From Monosporascus cannonballus (taxonomy: Eukaryota > Ascomycota > Sordariomycetes > Xylariales): 64,000 nt of DNA. Positions 1-12,840 of the stretch are shown here, piece after piece. The notes under the pieces are model-generated. The model made no database searches, was not told where the DNA came from, and saw only the letters and a program-made list of their open reading frames with translations. The stretch lies in assembly GCA_004154925.1 (NCBI GenBank), contig QJNS01000014.1, positions 186,001 to 250,000 of the forward strand, read 5' to 3'. A program made the translations under genes and the position numbers. Position 1 is the first letter of the stretch. The number at the start of each line of letters is the position of its first letter.

Positions 1-3000
1 AATATCTTATATATATAGGTCTGGAACGTAATTAATACGTTAATAAAATTAAATAACATAACCATATATTCGAACTATTCGTATTACATTCGGAAAACGG
101 TTTTTTATTAATCGCTTTTTTTAATTTTAATATAATAATAAATATCCTTAAGATTAATTTTCGAAAATACTTTAATTAACTTTAGGCAATTTATTATTTG
201 TGAAATTAAAGGTAAAAGGTATTAAATTTTTATTGTTACTTAATTTAACTTTTTATAATTAATGCATAATCGGAAACTGCCGTCCTTTTTAAGCATAAAT
301 AATATTGGTACTTTTATGTCCGCTTTCGAATAACGTATCCGGCCTGCTTTTAGATTTTTTCGGATATATTTTTTTAAATACTTTCCTTTAAGCTTCCGAA
401 ATAAGGTAAATTAGGCCGAATAAAGGCGTTTTCCCTAAGATTAGGTTTATTACATATTTTGCTCTTAATAAGTAAGGTATTTTTTTGCTATTTTTTCGGA
501 ATATATTCGCCGGAAACTTTTTAAACATATAAAAAGGCCGGTTATCCCTTATTTTTGTTATTTTCCGAATTTCGGGATATCTAGCGTTTTGGTTAAATTG
601 ATCAAATTAACGGTATAAATTTGCTGACCGAAAAATATTAAGTTTGCGATTTTTTATTTATCGACGTTTTGTAATAATCGGTATAATTATTAATATATAA
701 CTATATTTAGCAAAATCCTGAATTTATTTATTCCAGATTTAAATAATAAAAAATCGGGCGTTTTTCGATTACGGCATATTGTAAAATAAATTTATTTAAA
801 TTTTCGTTCGTTTTCGTTATTATTTATTATATTAATAAGAATTTCGTAAACCTTATAATACTTAATATATATGCCGTTAATGCCGATAAAGCCTGGAATA
901 TTTACGAAAATTAATTAAAGGTTAAATTTTTTAATTAAATATTTATTTATAATATTAACTTTTATTCCGGTATCCATATTTATTTATACCGCTATATCCC
1001 CTGTACTTTTCTTAATAAGTATTTTTTTTTAAAAGAAAACTTTTTTCTAATCGTTTTACAGTTATTAGCCGAAATAAATTAAATATATACGTTTATTCCG
1101 GCTTTCTTTTTAGGTTTACGTTTAGGGATTAATTTAATTTATCGTTATATATTATAACGTTTTATACGGCTTTTAAAAGTCGGTTTTCGTATGGCCAGAA
1201 TAATAAGGTTTTCGTATTCTTTTTAATTTATAATTTACGGTTTTGTAATTTAGCTTTTTATAATTATAATATTTAAATGGGCCTTTATAAAAATTAAGGA
1301 TATTAAATCGTACGGATTTATTCCGATCGGAATTAAATTAACGATTATTTATTTTCCAAATATAAAAACGCTTGCGGTCTTTATTGTTTTTACGTAATGC
1401 CTTTAATTTATTTTGGGGATTTTTTTCTCGAAAACATTAAAATAAAATTATTTATTTTTATTAGTACCTTTAATAAAACATAATCGGTTTTTTTTTCGCT
1501 TTTTTTCAGGCGTCCTAATAACGTTTTACCTTATTTACTATATTATTAATTCGTTTTAATTTAACATTTCTTCGTAATATGATATTTCGTAACCGTAATA
1601 TTAATTTATAAAAGTAATTAAAAATAAAACATTTATTATCCTAATTATTTTCCGGATTAAAAATATTTGTAAACTTTATTTTATAAATTAAAAACCTTTA
1701 TTTAACGTAAAAGTTTAACGGCGATTAATCGGATTGCTATCGTAATTCCATAAATTATTCCTTATATTCCTTATCGAAAAAAATAAGATTTACGTAATTT
1801 TTTCTAATAAAAGTCCATAAATTTTCCATTTTTAATTTTTTTTTATAATTAAAATAATTAAGTATAACGCGGTATAATCGTTACGCGTTTATAATAAAAA
1901 CGTTTATATAACTCATAGCTCATTAAATATAAATAAAGGCATTTTGTTCTGGTTTTTTGGCGTAAATTTCCGTAATAACTTTTATTTAATTTTTTTCTTT
2001 TTGATTAATACGCGTTCGGAAAGTTTTGGATAATTATAACGTAATATTCGTTTATCGCTTTTAAGCTTTTATAACGATATCGTAATTAACTTATAAAGTT
2101 TTACTTTTTTAACCTGGACTATTACTTATTATTCGGCCAGCTGTCGGAATAATTCCGAATATTATTCGTTTTGTTAACGAATAATTTCCAAAATTTTGTT
2201 ATTATTAAAAAGTTTAACATTTTTTTATTTTGAATTCCGGGACGCGTTCGTTATATTACGCCCGTTTTCCGATTGTTTAGTTAACGGTTATCGGAATACG
2301 TCCTTATTATATATATAAAAGGATTTAAAATCCCGGAAATTATGGTTTTTTGCCCGTTAGGGCTCCGTTATAAGCTCTTTCGCTTATTCCCGTACCATAA
2401 TCGATTGTTCGTTAGTTAGGTTCCGATCGGCGGTTTTTTCGACTGGTAACTTAGGTTCGTTTTGCAAATGGCGAACTTTGTTTTTGGTAATTATTTCGTT
2501 ACTTTTTATAGTAAATAAAAAAATTATAAGATAATGGATAACTGTAAATTAAATAAGGTAATTTCCGACTAGTCGTAAAGCAAATTCCAAGAAATAAATA
2601 TATTAGGTTATTTTTATTTGGCGTTTTCCACTAGCTGCTAAATAATGGATTTATACTAATAAGTAAGTCGGTGGCTGATCGGTGGCTGGTCGGCTACCAG
2701 CCTTATCCTTATAAGGGCTGTATTCTTACAGAAACTTTGTAAGCCGAAGAGCACAATACGCATATTTTTAATATGCTAACATTTAAAAAATAAACGGCGT
2801 AAATCGAAGGTAATAAGTAGCTTTTTATTGATAATAAGGTTGTCTTGTTATAAAATTATTACGCACGTTAAATAAATTTAAGTAAAAGATTATAAATATA
2901 TATATATATAGAAAAGTTATTTATTTGTAAAATTTTTAAATTCGTTAAACCGATAATTAAAAAAGCTATAAATTACCAATAACAGTTATAAAAATAATTA

Positions 3001-3172
3001 AGCGCTTAATATTTTAAAACAATTTAAAATTGCCAATTTTTGAATTTTATAAGTACCGGCCAACTATTTCTCATTATGTAATTATAAAAAAAATTAACCA
3101 ATTAAAAAATACGCAAAATTTATTTATATTAAATAGGAGCGGTGTATTTTAAAATTAATTTTTTATATTAGC
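1..3172 (-). mobile_element. RIP-degraded retroelement remnant (H), interrupted by a solo LTR
   Basis: This is an extremely AT-rich stretch with stops in every frame. On the minus strand, around 780-1,050, the conceptual translation resembles a retropepsin-like aspartic protease: a DTG-like motif followed by a V-N-I-I-N-K pattern and a later hydrophobic F-L-L segment. Charged, coiled-coil-like sequence lies on its gag side (about 1,800-2,500). I infer a minus-strand gag-protease remnant, but the family and ends cannot be fixed because the left end is outside the window. A 206-bp solo LTR sits inside it at 2,525-2,730, and element A was inserted just after 3,172. No usable ORF survives. Confidence 0.4.
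2525..2730. repeat. Solo LTR, family E, copy 1
   Basis: A 206-bp block starts TATAAG (ancestrally TGTAAG) and ends CTTACA, giving inverted TG..CA ends. It has the same length and high identity to 52,654-52,859. Flanks are AAAAT on the left and GAAAC on the right. These become identical if the left copy took G-to-A and C-to-T changes, so they look like a RIP-altered 5-bp target-site duplication. The left third is AT-converted while the right third (the repeated CGGTGGCTG / GGTGGCTGG motif) is almost untouched. Confidence 0.75.
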
Positions 3173-3572
3173 TGTTACAACCTAAGCTAGCTGGGCCTGC
3201 GAAAACGGTCCAGCCAAGATCACAAAGCTACGTTAGTTCAGGGTTACGTAATTAATGTTCAGCGGGTCTCAACTGAGCACGATTAAGCATAACTAAATAA
3301 CACTAAGTAACCACTTATCAAAGCTTTGTTAAATAAAGATAAACAGTAATAAAAAAATTAAAATATATATGTTTATTATTTTTTTTTAATTTAAATAATT
3401 TTAATTTGTAATACTTATTAATATTAATCGTTTATAATATAATATCGTTATTTAAGACATTACGAAACGTAATACATTATTATATTTATTGTTCAAATTC
3501 CTATGATATTCTTATTAATATAAACCCGTACGACTTAGGTTTAATAATTGGTTAAACTATATAGCCGTTATA
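3173..3572 (+). repeat. 5' LTR of element A
   Basis: It begins TGTTACAACC and ends GCCGTTATA (ancestral ending GTTACA inferred from other copies). It is homologous over its length to 23,627-24,034, which is a few bases longer. The first 130 bases, with the motif CTAGCTGGGCCTGCG, are hardly RIPed, while the rest is AT-converted. Sequence downstream (CGTTACAA, then a T-rich tract) lies where the primer-binding site should be. Confidence 0.85.
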
Positions 3573-3599
3573 CGTTACAAAATTTTATTCAATAATACC

Positions 3600-6500
3600 G
3601 TTAAATTTTAAACAATATTTAACATTGTCAAAATATCGATTAACGCTTAGAAAACTGTTATTTAGCAATTTTAGGCTCGAATTCGGGAACTGGAAAAAGA
3701 AATCCGATAACTTAGGGTTATGCCATTTGCCCAAATCTTTTTCGCCTACATAAAGCCTAAAAAACCGGAATCTTACGTTAAAAAGGGTAATCCTTAGACT
3801 TTTTTAATTTAAATACGAATTTATTTTCGTTTTTTAAATCTTAATAACCCAGCGAATATAGTTTTAATAATAGGAATATGCCTAACGGAAAATACGGCTA
3901 ATTAATTTAAGCCTATTATAAAAAACTTTTGGAAATAAAAAAACTCGATAAGGAGAATTTTATTAACGAAATCTTTTTATTTTATACCAATTTCGCAAAT
4001 AAAGTACGTAATAATTTCGGTAATCCGGATAAAAAACGATTTATAGTTTAATAATTTTTATAATTTAAACCAAAAAATTTGTATTTAAATACGCCGTAAT
4101 TTTTACAGGTTTTATGGCTAAAATAAAATAAAACAAATAATAAAATTAAAGGATAATATGAAAAATAAAGTTATTCGGATTAAACGATTAATTACCTTAA
4201 ACCGGGTATATTATAAAAGTAAGTAAGATTAATAATCGATAATGTGAAAAACGATAGGAAAAAAAATAATATACCTTATATTCGGAATATAATAAATTTA
4301 ATAAAGAAAAAAAATATAACATATTTTTTATTTTTTACGGAATAGCGCCAGAACTTATGGAATTTAATATCATATATAAATAAAATTGGAGCCAGATTAA
4401 GTGCTTAAATTATGGTAAAATAGGATATAAAGTTTATAAATACAAAAAACCCAAAAAGTTATAATCAAATAATCAGACATTTATATCGGAAAAATAATTT
4501 AAGGATAATTAAAAAAACGATAATAAAACTATTAATATGATTTAAGCCAAATATATATTAGGTTTACGGCAAAATATTTAATAAGGGTTATTACGATAAA
4601 AGCTTTAGCGAAAAATACGAAAAGTTAGAAAACTGGCTTAATAAATATAGCGAGCATAATAAGAAACGTTATAAAGATAATTACGCAAATATTAGAACTA
4701 AATAAAAAAGGTTTGTCCTGGAATATTTAATCGATACGGCAAAATATACGCCATATACCGTCGACGATAAGAATATCTCGATTACAAAAAATGAAAATAA
4801 TATATTTACGAACGAATTACCGGTATGTATTATAAGGGATTTAATTTTCCAGGTTATGCCGGAAATAACAAAAATAATAAATAATAATATTAATATTTTT
4901 AAACTATAACCCCAGAAAATATCTAGTAATTAGCCGAAATAAAGAGTTGGCTTAAAAAAAGTAATGTCTATAAAAAAACCCCTTTCATTATTATAAATAA
5001 TATAATTACTAAACGGAAAACGAATTAATTTAACGTATAATAAAAAACTATTATTAAAAAATTAGTACGGATTTTTATTTTTAATCAGTATTTATTATAA
5101 ATTTTTATAAAAAGAAAATTATTAAAGAAAAAATAGGTTAATTTATAAAAGATTTTGAAAATAATAACTAAAATAACGTATAATACGATATAATCGCAAA
5201 TATAAAAAAATAAATTATTTATTAAAGAAAAGAATTATAGGAAATTTAAAAATAATTAATATAATTCAAAAAAAGTAATACGCCGAAAATAATAACAAAT
5301 ATGATAATTTAATATATTAAACGAAGAAATATAAGCAAAGTTCGACAAATTCGAATAGGAGTTGAAAAAAAGGTTATTTATAAAAAAGTTATAAAATAAC
5401 GAAACTTAAAGAAATTAAAAACTTTTTTTAAAAATTTTTTTAAACGCAATAATAAAAAACGTCAATAACTTTATTATTTTGGAAATACAAATCGGAACGT
5501 ATTAATACATTGTAATAATAAATTACGGAATTTTGGGCGGGAATTATATTGTACCAAATATGGTTAATAAATTTAAATTGCTTTAAAGATATAAATTAAA
5601 ACCTTATATAGCAGTAAATGTCGAAAATTAGGAATTTGTTTACGATAACGGAAAATTTATATGCGAAATTAATTATTTCGAGATTTTTATTTAAGGACGA
5701 TATTAGATAATTAATTTCGATATCGTTTTATTTGAGAATTACAATATAATTTTAAGATTACTATAAATACGCCAGGACGAAATTTTAATTAACGGAAAAA
5801 CTGGCCAGGTAAAGTTTATTTTATTTTTTATTAATAAATGTAAAAAGAATAAATTAAGATCTTAATATTTGATTAATAATACTAACGAATATAAATATAA
5901 AAATACAATAAAGACCTTATTACTTAAGGAAACAAAATATATAAAAATATTATAAAAATACAATATATCGTTAATATTATTAAAACAAAATGAAAGTAAT
6001 TAAATAATAATTTAAAATAATAAAAACAGTAACCTTAAAAGTTGAAAAAATTAATTAATATGTTATTGTAATATCAAAAATATAAATATTTTTTCAGGAA
6101 AGAATTCTACATAAAATTATTAAAATATAGCAAATAAGATTATAAAATAATTTTTAAAAAAGGATTTTCGACAAAGTTTTCCCTTATTTATAATTTTAAT
6201 AAAGATAAATTACGTATTTTCAAAAAATACCTGGAAAATTGGTTACAAAAAAAATAAATTTAACTTTTAAAGTTATTAACAAAATACCTTATATTTTTTA
6301 TACCAAAAAATGGAAAATTATAACGTATAATTAATTATCTATAACTAAATAACATTATTATCAAAAATCAAATACTATTACCTTTAATTACGGAAATAAA
6401 AAACCGATTTTAGAAAACCAAATAATTTATAATACTTAATCTTAAAAAATATAATTTTATTAGGATTAAAAAAAATACAAATAAAAAATAACTTTTAGGA

Positions 6501-7680
6501 TAAAATACAGATTATTTAAATATTTGGTTTTATTAATAAGACTTACGAACGTATTAATAATTTTCTAACAAATAATAAATTATATATTACGAAAATACCT
6601 TAATATTTTCGTCGTTTACTATTTTAATAACAATTTTATCCTTTCAGAAACAGAAAAAACATATATAAAATACGTTTATAAAGTTCTATAAGCTTTATAA
6701 AATGCAAAGTTATTTTTTAATGCAAAGAAAACTATTTTTATATATAGAAAATAAAATATTTAAGACATATTATTACCCTAGGATATATTAAGATAAACCC
6801 AAAGAAAATCGCTATAATTACGGAATAACAGACGCCAATAACAGTTAAAGAGATATAGGTATTTCTTAAATTCGTTAACTATTACAGGAAATTTATTTAA
6901 AACTTTAGCAAAATAGTCATATTTTTATTAAATTTTATAAAAAAAAGGAATTCAAATAGACGTTAAATACGGAAAACACATTTTAAAATATCAAGGATAC
7001 GATTATTAACGAACTAATACTAATTATATATAATCTAAACCGTTTCGTTAAACTAAAACCCGATATTTCGAATTACGTATTAGGCGTAATAATCGGATAA
7101 CGAAATAATTAAAGTAAATTACATCTTATTACAGTCTTTTCGTACAAATTAAAAAAAGCCGAATTTAATTACAGTATTTTCAATAAGGAATTTATAGTTA
7201 TTATGATAGCATTTCAGGAATTCAAATATTTTTTAAAAGAAAATTTATACCAGGTTAAGGTTTATACGGATTTTTAAAATCTTACCCGATTTATTACGAT
7301 TAAGGAATTTATAAGATAATAATTTCGATATGCGAAAAAATTGGCGAACTTTAATTTCGTTATTATCCATAAAAGAAAATCAGAAAACGGCAAAGTAAAC
7401 GCTTTAAATAAGTAACCGGACCTTAAAAACATTGGTTAAAATTAACTATATAATTTTTAATATTATTACAGAAAACTATTTACGTTTATAATAAATTACA
7501 ACAATTTGGGTAATACCTTTTGATATATTTTAAAAGATTTAGTAATATAATAATAATTTTCTAAAAAACTAAAAAAAAATAAAATGCAAATTTTAAAGGA
7601 ATATTAAAAGTATATAGTACGAAAGATATATAAATATTAATTACATAAATATCCAAAGATTTAAAAAAATCTTAAAGCCG
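3600..7680 (+). pseudogene. gag-pol relic of element A, 5' part
   Basis: This is the degenerate polyprotein of element A up to the insertion point of B. What remains visible: a CCHC-like zinc knuckle with Tyr replacing Cys (about 4,405-4,450); a protease segment followed by G-G-N-Y-I (about 5,530-5,570); the reverse transcriptase block R-L-F-K-Y-L-V (about 6,500-6,540); a region that should hold the YxDD box at about 6,590-6,640 but no longer does; and an RNase H start around 6,960. Stops replace many Trp and Gln codons, as expected from RIP. The product would be a virus-like-particle and reverse-transcription polyprotein; this copy is dead. Confidence 0.8.
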
Positions 7681-7685
7681 TTCTA

Positions 7686-8116
7686 TGTAACGAACCTGTC
7701 ATACATCCACCTGGAGGTATAAGCAGTATCCGAGAAGGGTCTTAATTTGCAGGTAATAATAAGGCGAGGAATAATTTAATGATTTATTCGTTAAAAAGAT
7801 TTAAGTATTTTTCCCTTAATTAGAGAACGGTATAATTGCCTTTGGATTAAGAGCTTAGATTAATAGCTAAAAAGCGAAATTAAGTAGGTATTATTTATAT
7901 AAAAGGCCCAAAACCTTATATATTCTTTTTACCTTTTTATATCTTTCGTAATCTTTGGAGATTACGAAAAATCATAGTAGCTGATATCCATTATTTTTCG
8001 GTATCTTTGGAGACCAGCAGAAACCCGAGGTTTATCTAAAGGGAGGTGGAGGTTCCAAGCACTTCCAACTTTCTGGGCCTTTTTCGGGCCTAATGGAATC
8101 CCTTTTAGATGTAACA
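7686..8116 (-). repeat. 3' LTR of element B
   Basis: It starts TGTAACGAACC and ends GATGTAACA on the + strand. It is 431 bp, the same length as the copy at 21,403-21,833. It is much less AT-converted than the surrounding sequence and still contains blocks such as GAAACCCGAGG. Its outer edge abuts the TTCTA duplication, which fixes the boundary. Confidence 0.88.
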
Positions 8117-8599
8117 TTATTCTCTTCTTTTTAAGATCTTTATCCCCAAAAATAAAAAAAGTAAGTTTTCCATTTTTTTTCTTTTTTTATGTTATAATAC
8201 CGTATTAATTATGTTGGATAGGCCTCGAATATATATCAAATTTTTTACTGAAAGCCGTTACGAATTGATTAAATCGATCTTTTAGTTTGGTTTCGAAGTT
8301 ATGCCGTATATACGTTATTTTGAGAAGAAGTTTTTGTACAAAATATTGGAAGGCCGAAAAAACTATTAAAATTATTTAGCGGTTAACGTTTAATCTTACG
8401 ATAGAAATTATATTTCGCTTTTATTATTTAAAAATATTCGGGCTGAAAAATATCGGATAAATCGAGAAAAACGTTTAGCGGTTTAACAATTCCAAAAACT
8501 GTCCAGCCGTATTGCCCGGTTAGATCGCCAATCTGAATAATTACATTCCAAAGGAATATCGTTTATTTAAAGGGGGCTTTAAAATATGGATAAACTAAA

Positions 8600-11500
8600 A
8601 GAACGAAAGAAATTAAATGCAGAAAAGGATCGTAAAGAAAAAAAGTAAGCTCGGCTTGCTTCAAAGTTGGATGCGTTAATAGAAATATTTATTTTTTTCG
8701 ATTAGAGCGCCGTAGGAATTAATTTAAATGGGGGGCCTTTATTGCCTACGACCTTAGCCGCGTTAGAGACGGTCGGTCAGGATTTTGGCAGTAGAACATC
8801 TTAATTAGGTTTATCGTATTTATTAAGTAATTAAGTAATTCTTAAGTGTTTTTTTTATGTGAATATTTTTCCTATTTAACTAGGTACTGAACTTCGTTTT
8901 TAACTATTTTGAAATTTAGTATTTGTTTAACTTCGTATTCGTCGGAATCCTTTTCAAGTTTTAGGTCTGTTTCTAACGGGACGTTCTTAGGTGCTGATTT
9001 AAGCAGGGAAATATGGAAAACGGGATGTATTTTTATGTTTTTGGGTAGTGATAATTGGTAATTAGTTTTAAAAATGGCTTTATTAATTTTGAACGGGCTA
9101 AATTTCTTGAAATTAAGCTTATTGCTAGGTCTTTTTGTTTTGATTTATGAAATGTTCGAAATTACGTTTTGTTTTTAGCGTAGTAAGTAAACTTTGTTTC
9201 CTTTTGTTAAAACTGATCTTTTAATTTTCTTTTTGTTATAATACTGGGTTATTTGTTATTAAAGGAATTATAATTCGTTTTGGAAACGGGCTTAAATTAT
9301 TTTGATTTTTGTTATTAATATTTTTGTTTTTAGGGCAATTATAATAATCTTTGGTGCCTTATTAAGCGGTTATTTAGGTCGTTTTGTTTTTGCATTATGT
9401 CCGTATATAGCTATATAAGGCGATATACCCATATTTTCGTTAATTAATATGTTATAGGCGATCTGTGCCAGTGATAAAAACTTTGCCCAGTTATTTTATT
9501 AATAATTAACATAACTTCGGAAATACTATTCCAGGGTCTGGTTTAATCTCTCGGTTTGGCCGTCCGTTTGGGGATAATAAACTGTTGAAAATTTAAGCTT
9601 GGCACCAATTTATTTAAAAAAGCTGGTACCGAATTTGGAGGTGAATAGCGTATTTCTGTTAAAGATAATTTTCTCTGGTATTCCGTACTTATCCAAGTAA
9701 TATTTAATAAAGGCGTATGCCAGTTATTTTGCCATTGCGTTTCTTTTGAAAAGTAAAAAGTACTTATATTTGGTAAGTTTATTAATAATTACCCATATTC
9801 CGTTATATTCGATTCCAGTAACTAGGTCTTTGGATGGAAAAAGGTTAATGATAAAGTCCTAAGTTATGGTATTCCATATTTTGTCAAAAATGTTAATAGG
9901 TTATAATAATCCGTAAGGCTTATAATGAGCTATTTTGGCTTTGTTGCAAATGTTGCAGTTTTTAATAATCCTTTTAACCATTTGGCGTAATTCCGGGAAA
10001 TCGTACTTTTCTTGTAATTATCGGGTGGTTTTAAAAATTCCTTAATATCTATATAACGGGTCCTTGTAAAATTCTTTTACAAACCGTTTTTGTTAATTTT
10101 TTGGAACATAAATTTTGCCATAGTACAGTAATTGGTTTTTTAGTTATCCTTTTAGTTATTGGACCTTTTTTTGTTTTTTTGTATCGTAAGAATTCCGAAA
10201 TCGTGTCAAAAGTTTGGGGGATGGTCCTTTTAGAATTTCGCATAACTGTATAATACCGTCTTTGTTATGTTATAATATTTATATGTTTTTTTTGGGAATT
10301 TTGAAGTTGTAATTGCCTTTGTGATTAAAAATATCCGCTTAAATATTTTTTTTTTAATGTGATATATTTTGAAGTTAAATTTCGACAGAAAAATTATTTA
10401 TCGTTTATATCGTTTATTTAGTTTTTAAGCTTTTATAAATCGAATAAAATTTTTGTAATTGGAGTAAATATTAAAAGGTTTTTTTATTCCGTTAAAAAAA
10501 GGTTCTTATTCCTTAAAAGCGTTAATAATTATTAGTAACTTTTTATTGTAAATCTGATATCTAAATTCTGCATTTCGGAATGCTTTCGAATAATATGCCA
10601 TTAGGTATTATTTGCTATTATCTTTTAGTTGTTTTAGGACAGTATTTAATACGTAATCTAAAGTATTTATTTTTAGGCGTTTTTTTTTGTTTGCGTTAAG
10701 TAATCTTATTATGGGTCCGTTAATAATTATATCCTTTAAGGTCTGGAACGTTTTTTTTGCTTTTTCTGGAAATTCAAATTTTTTTCCCATATATTTTTTG
10801 GTAGTAAGTTTCGTTAATAACCTGATTATATCTCCGTATCCCTTAATTAGGCCGCATATATAACCCGTAAATCGTAAAATCTGTCGGATATTTATAACGG
10901 TCGCCTTATTGGGGATAAGTTAATCCTTAACTATTTCTATTTTAAAATATTATATCTGGATTTGGCCGGAGGTAAAAATATATCCCAAAAAATCCAGTTT
11001 TTATATATACCACATATTTTTGGCTGGGTTGACTCAGATATTTACTTCGTTTAACGTTTGGAGCATTTAGGCAATTTATTTCTTATATTTTTCGAAAGTT
11101 TCGGAATAAATAAGGATATTATCGAAATAAACGAATACAAATTTGTCCAGAAATTTTCTAAGGGTAATTATGATTAGGCGTTAGAAACTAGCGGGGGTAT
11201 TAATAAGTCCCATAGGCATTATTCGGTATTCGTAAAGTCCATGTATTGTTCTAAATACCGTTTTCTATTTTTTTCCTTTAGCTATTTTAATGCGATAATA
11301 ACTATCTTGGAAATCGAATACGGTAAATTATTTTGCTTTATTAGCATTCTTTTTTAATATGCTTATAAAAGTTAAAGGATATCCGTTTTTAATTATAATA
11401 TCGTTTAACTATTTGTAATCGATTATTTTTTTAAAAACCAAATCTCCGTTTTTATTAACTTTTTGTTTTCTATCCTTAGTTTTTGGCATTATAAAAATAA

Positions 11501-12446
11501 GATATTCAGTAGAAAAATCAAAGGGTTAAATATATCCTTTTTTCAAGTTAAATTAAATACTTTTCTATAAAGCCTTTAACTTATTAAGGTTTATATGGTA
11601 AATCTTATAAAGTTTAGGATAATATCCTTTTTTAATAAGTATTTTGTGATCCTATTGGCCATAAGATGGCAACTTATGGTTTTCCCTATCTTTAAACAGT
11701 TTTTTAAACCGTCGATACTTAGGTGGTATTGTGGAAAATTGGTCCGCAATTTGGATTTCCTTAATAATATAACAAATTCTTTGGTTATTTTCCTCGGGTA
11801 ATTTATTTTCCTATAAAAATGTTTGCTATTTCCAATTAATACGTAAATTGCTAGATCTAAGTTACGGTATTCCTAAAATAATGTCGTACCCAGATATATC
11901 GGCAATATCTAACAAAATCTGCTTTATATATCCTTAAATTTGCACGGGAAATTCTTTAATTTCCCGAAAGATTTGTCCGTTTTCGTACGTAAATAAACTT
12001 CCATTTATTATACGTAATTTATAGGACTTTAATTTGTATTTCCAGGAAATTTAATATTTTTCAGTTATTACAGGAAAAATAAAATTACTTTTTGCTTTTA
12101 AATCGATTATAACTTTGAACGTTTTGCCTTTATATCGAAAAGGAATTTTTATTTGATTGCATAATCCTTTTATTGTTTTATATAAGGTTTTGTATATTAG
12201 GGCTTTTTAATGCCTTATTTTCGAGGGCCTCTGTCGTTTTTTGATTAACGTGGTTTGCTTACGAAAAGGCGTCTTTATTTTCGCGCCTTCTTAGCCGCGT
12301 ACTTGGTACAGTGATTGTCCATGTATTTGTACCATTTCTTTCTGCCCAATTAACATCCGAAAGTAATTGTCTTTTTCTGGCTCGATCCTTGGTTTGGCAT
12401 TTCCTGGGTTATAGGGTTGGAGAGGTGTACCTCCGAAGGAGGTATT
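8600..12446 (-). pseudogene. pol relic of element B (RT, RNase H, integrase, chromodomain)
   Basis: Minus-strand pol sequence. An RNase H start is readable at 10,790-10,608 (F-P-E-K-A-K-K-T-F, then L-D-Y-V-L-N-T-V-L). Reverse transcriptase lies to its right (about 12,100-10,850), integrase to its left, and a chromodomain near 8,960-8,850 whose key Trp codon is now a stop. The stretch 12,220-12,446 is nearly free of RIP. Stops are frequent and the copy cannot be functional. It is colinear with 63,600-64,000 of the second family-B element. Confidence 0.8.
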
Positions 12447-12840
12447 TGTAACGGCTTGGCGGTTTAACCAACTATTAAACCTAAGTCGACGGGTTTATGT
12501 TAGCAGGAGTATCGTGGGATTCTAAGTAATGGATGTAATAACGTATCATGTCTCGTAATACCAGGGGCGTCTTGGGTAACGATATTCCATTGCAAGCTAA
12601 AGTTATCTAAACTATGGAAATAACGAGCGTATATATCCTTATTTTAGCTCAAAGTGCTTAAGCGGTTTAAACCCTTAAATCCCTTAAGCCTTTTAAACTT
12701 TTCTGCCGATTTAAAGGGCTTAAGGCGCTTAGCGTTTTAAAACCTTTAAGCTAGTTACGTAACGCCTTAATTTAGGTTGGAATTTAATCCTTTTATGGTT
12801 CCGACCGTCCGTAAAAAGCCAAAATCGTTAAGTCCTAATA
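12447..12840 (-). repeat. 3' LTR of element C
   Basis: 394 bp, starting TGTAACGGC and ending CCTAATA (ancestral CCTAACA) on the + strand. The outer half (12,447-12,620) is lightly mutated and the inner half strongly AT-converted. It contains a cluster of CTTAAG-like palindromic repeats (about 12,655-12,760). A polypurine-like tract on the minus strand lies just inside at 12,841-12,860. Confidence 0.88.
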
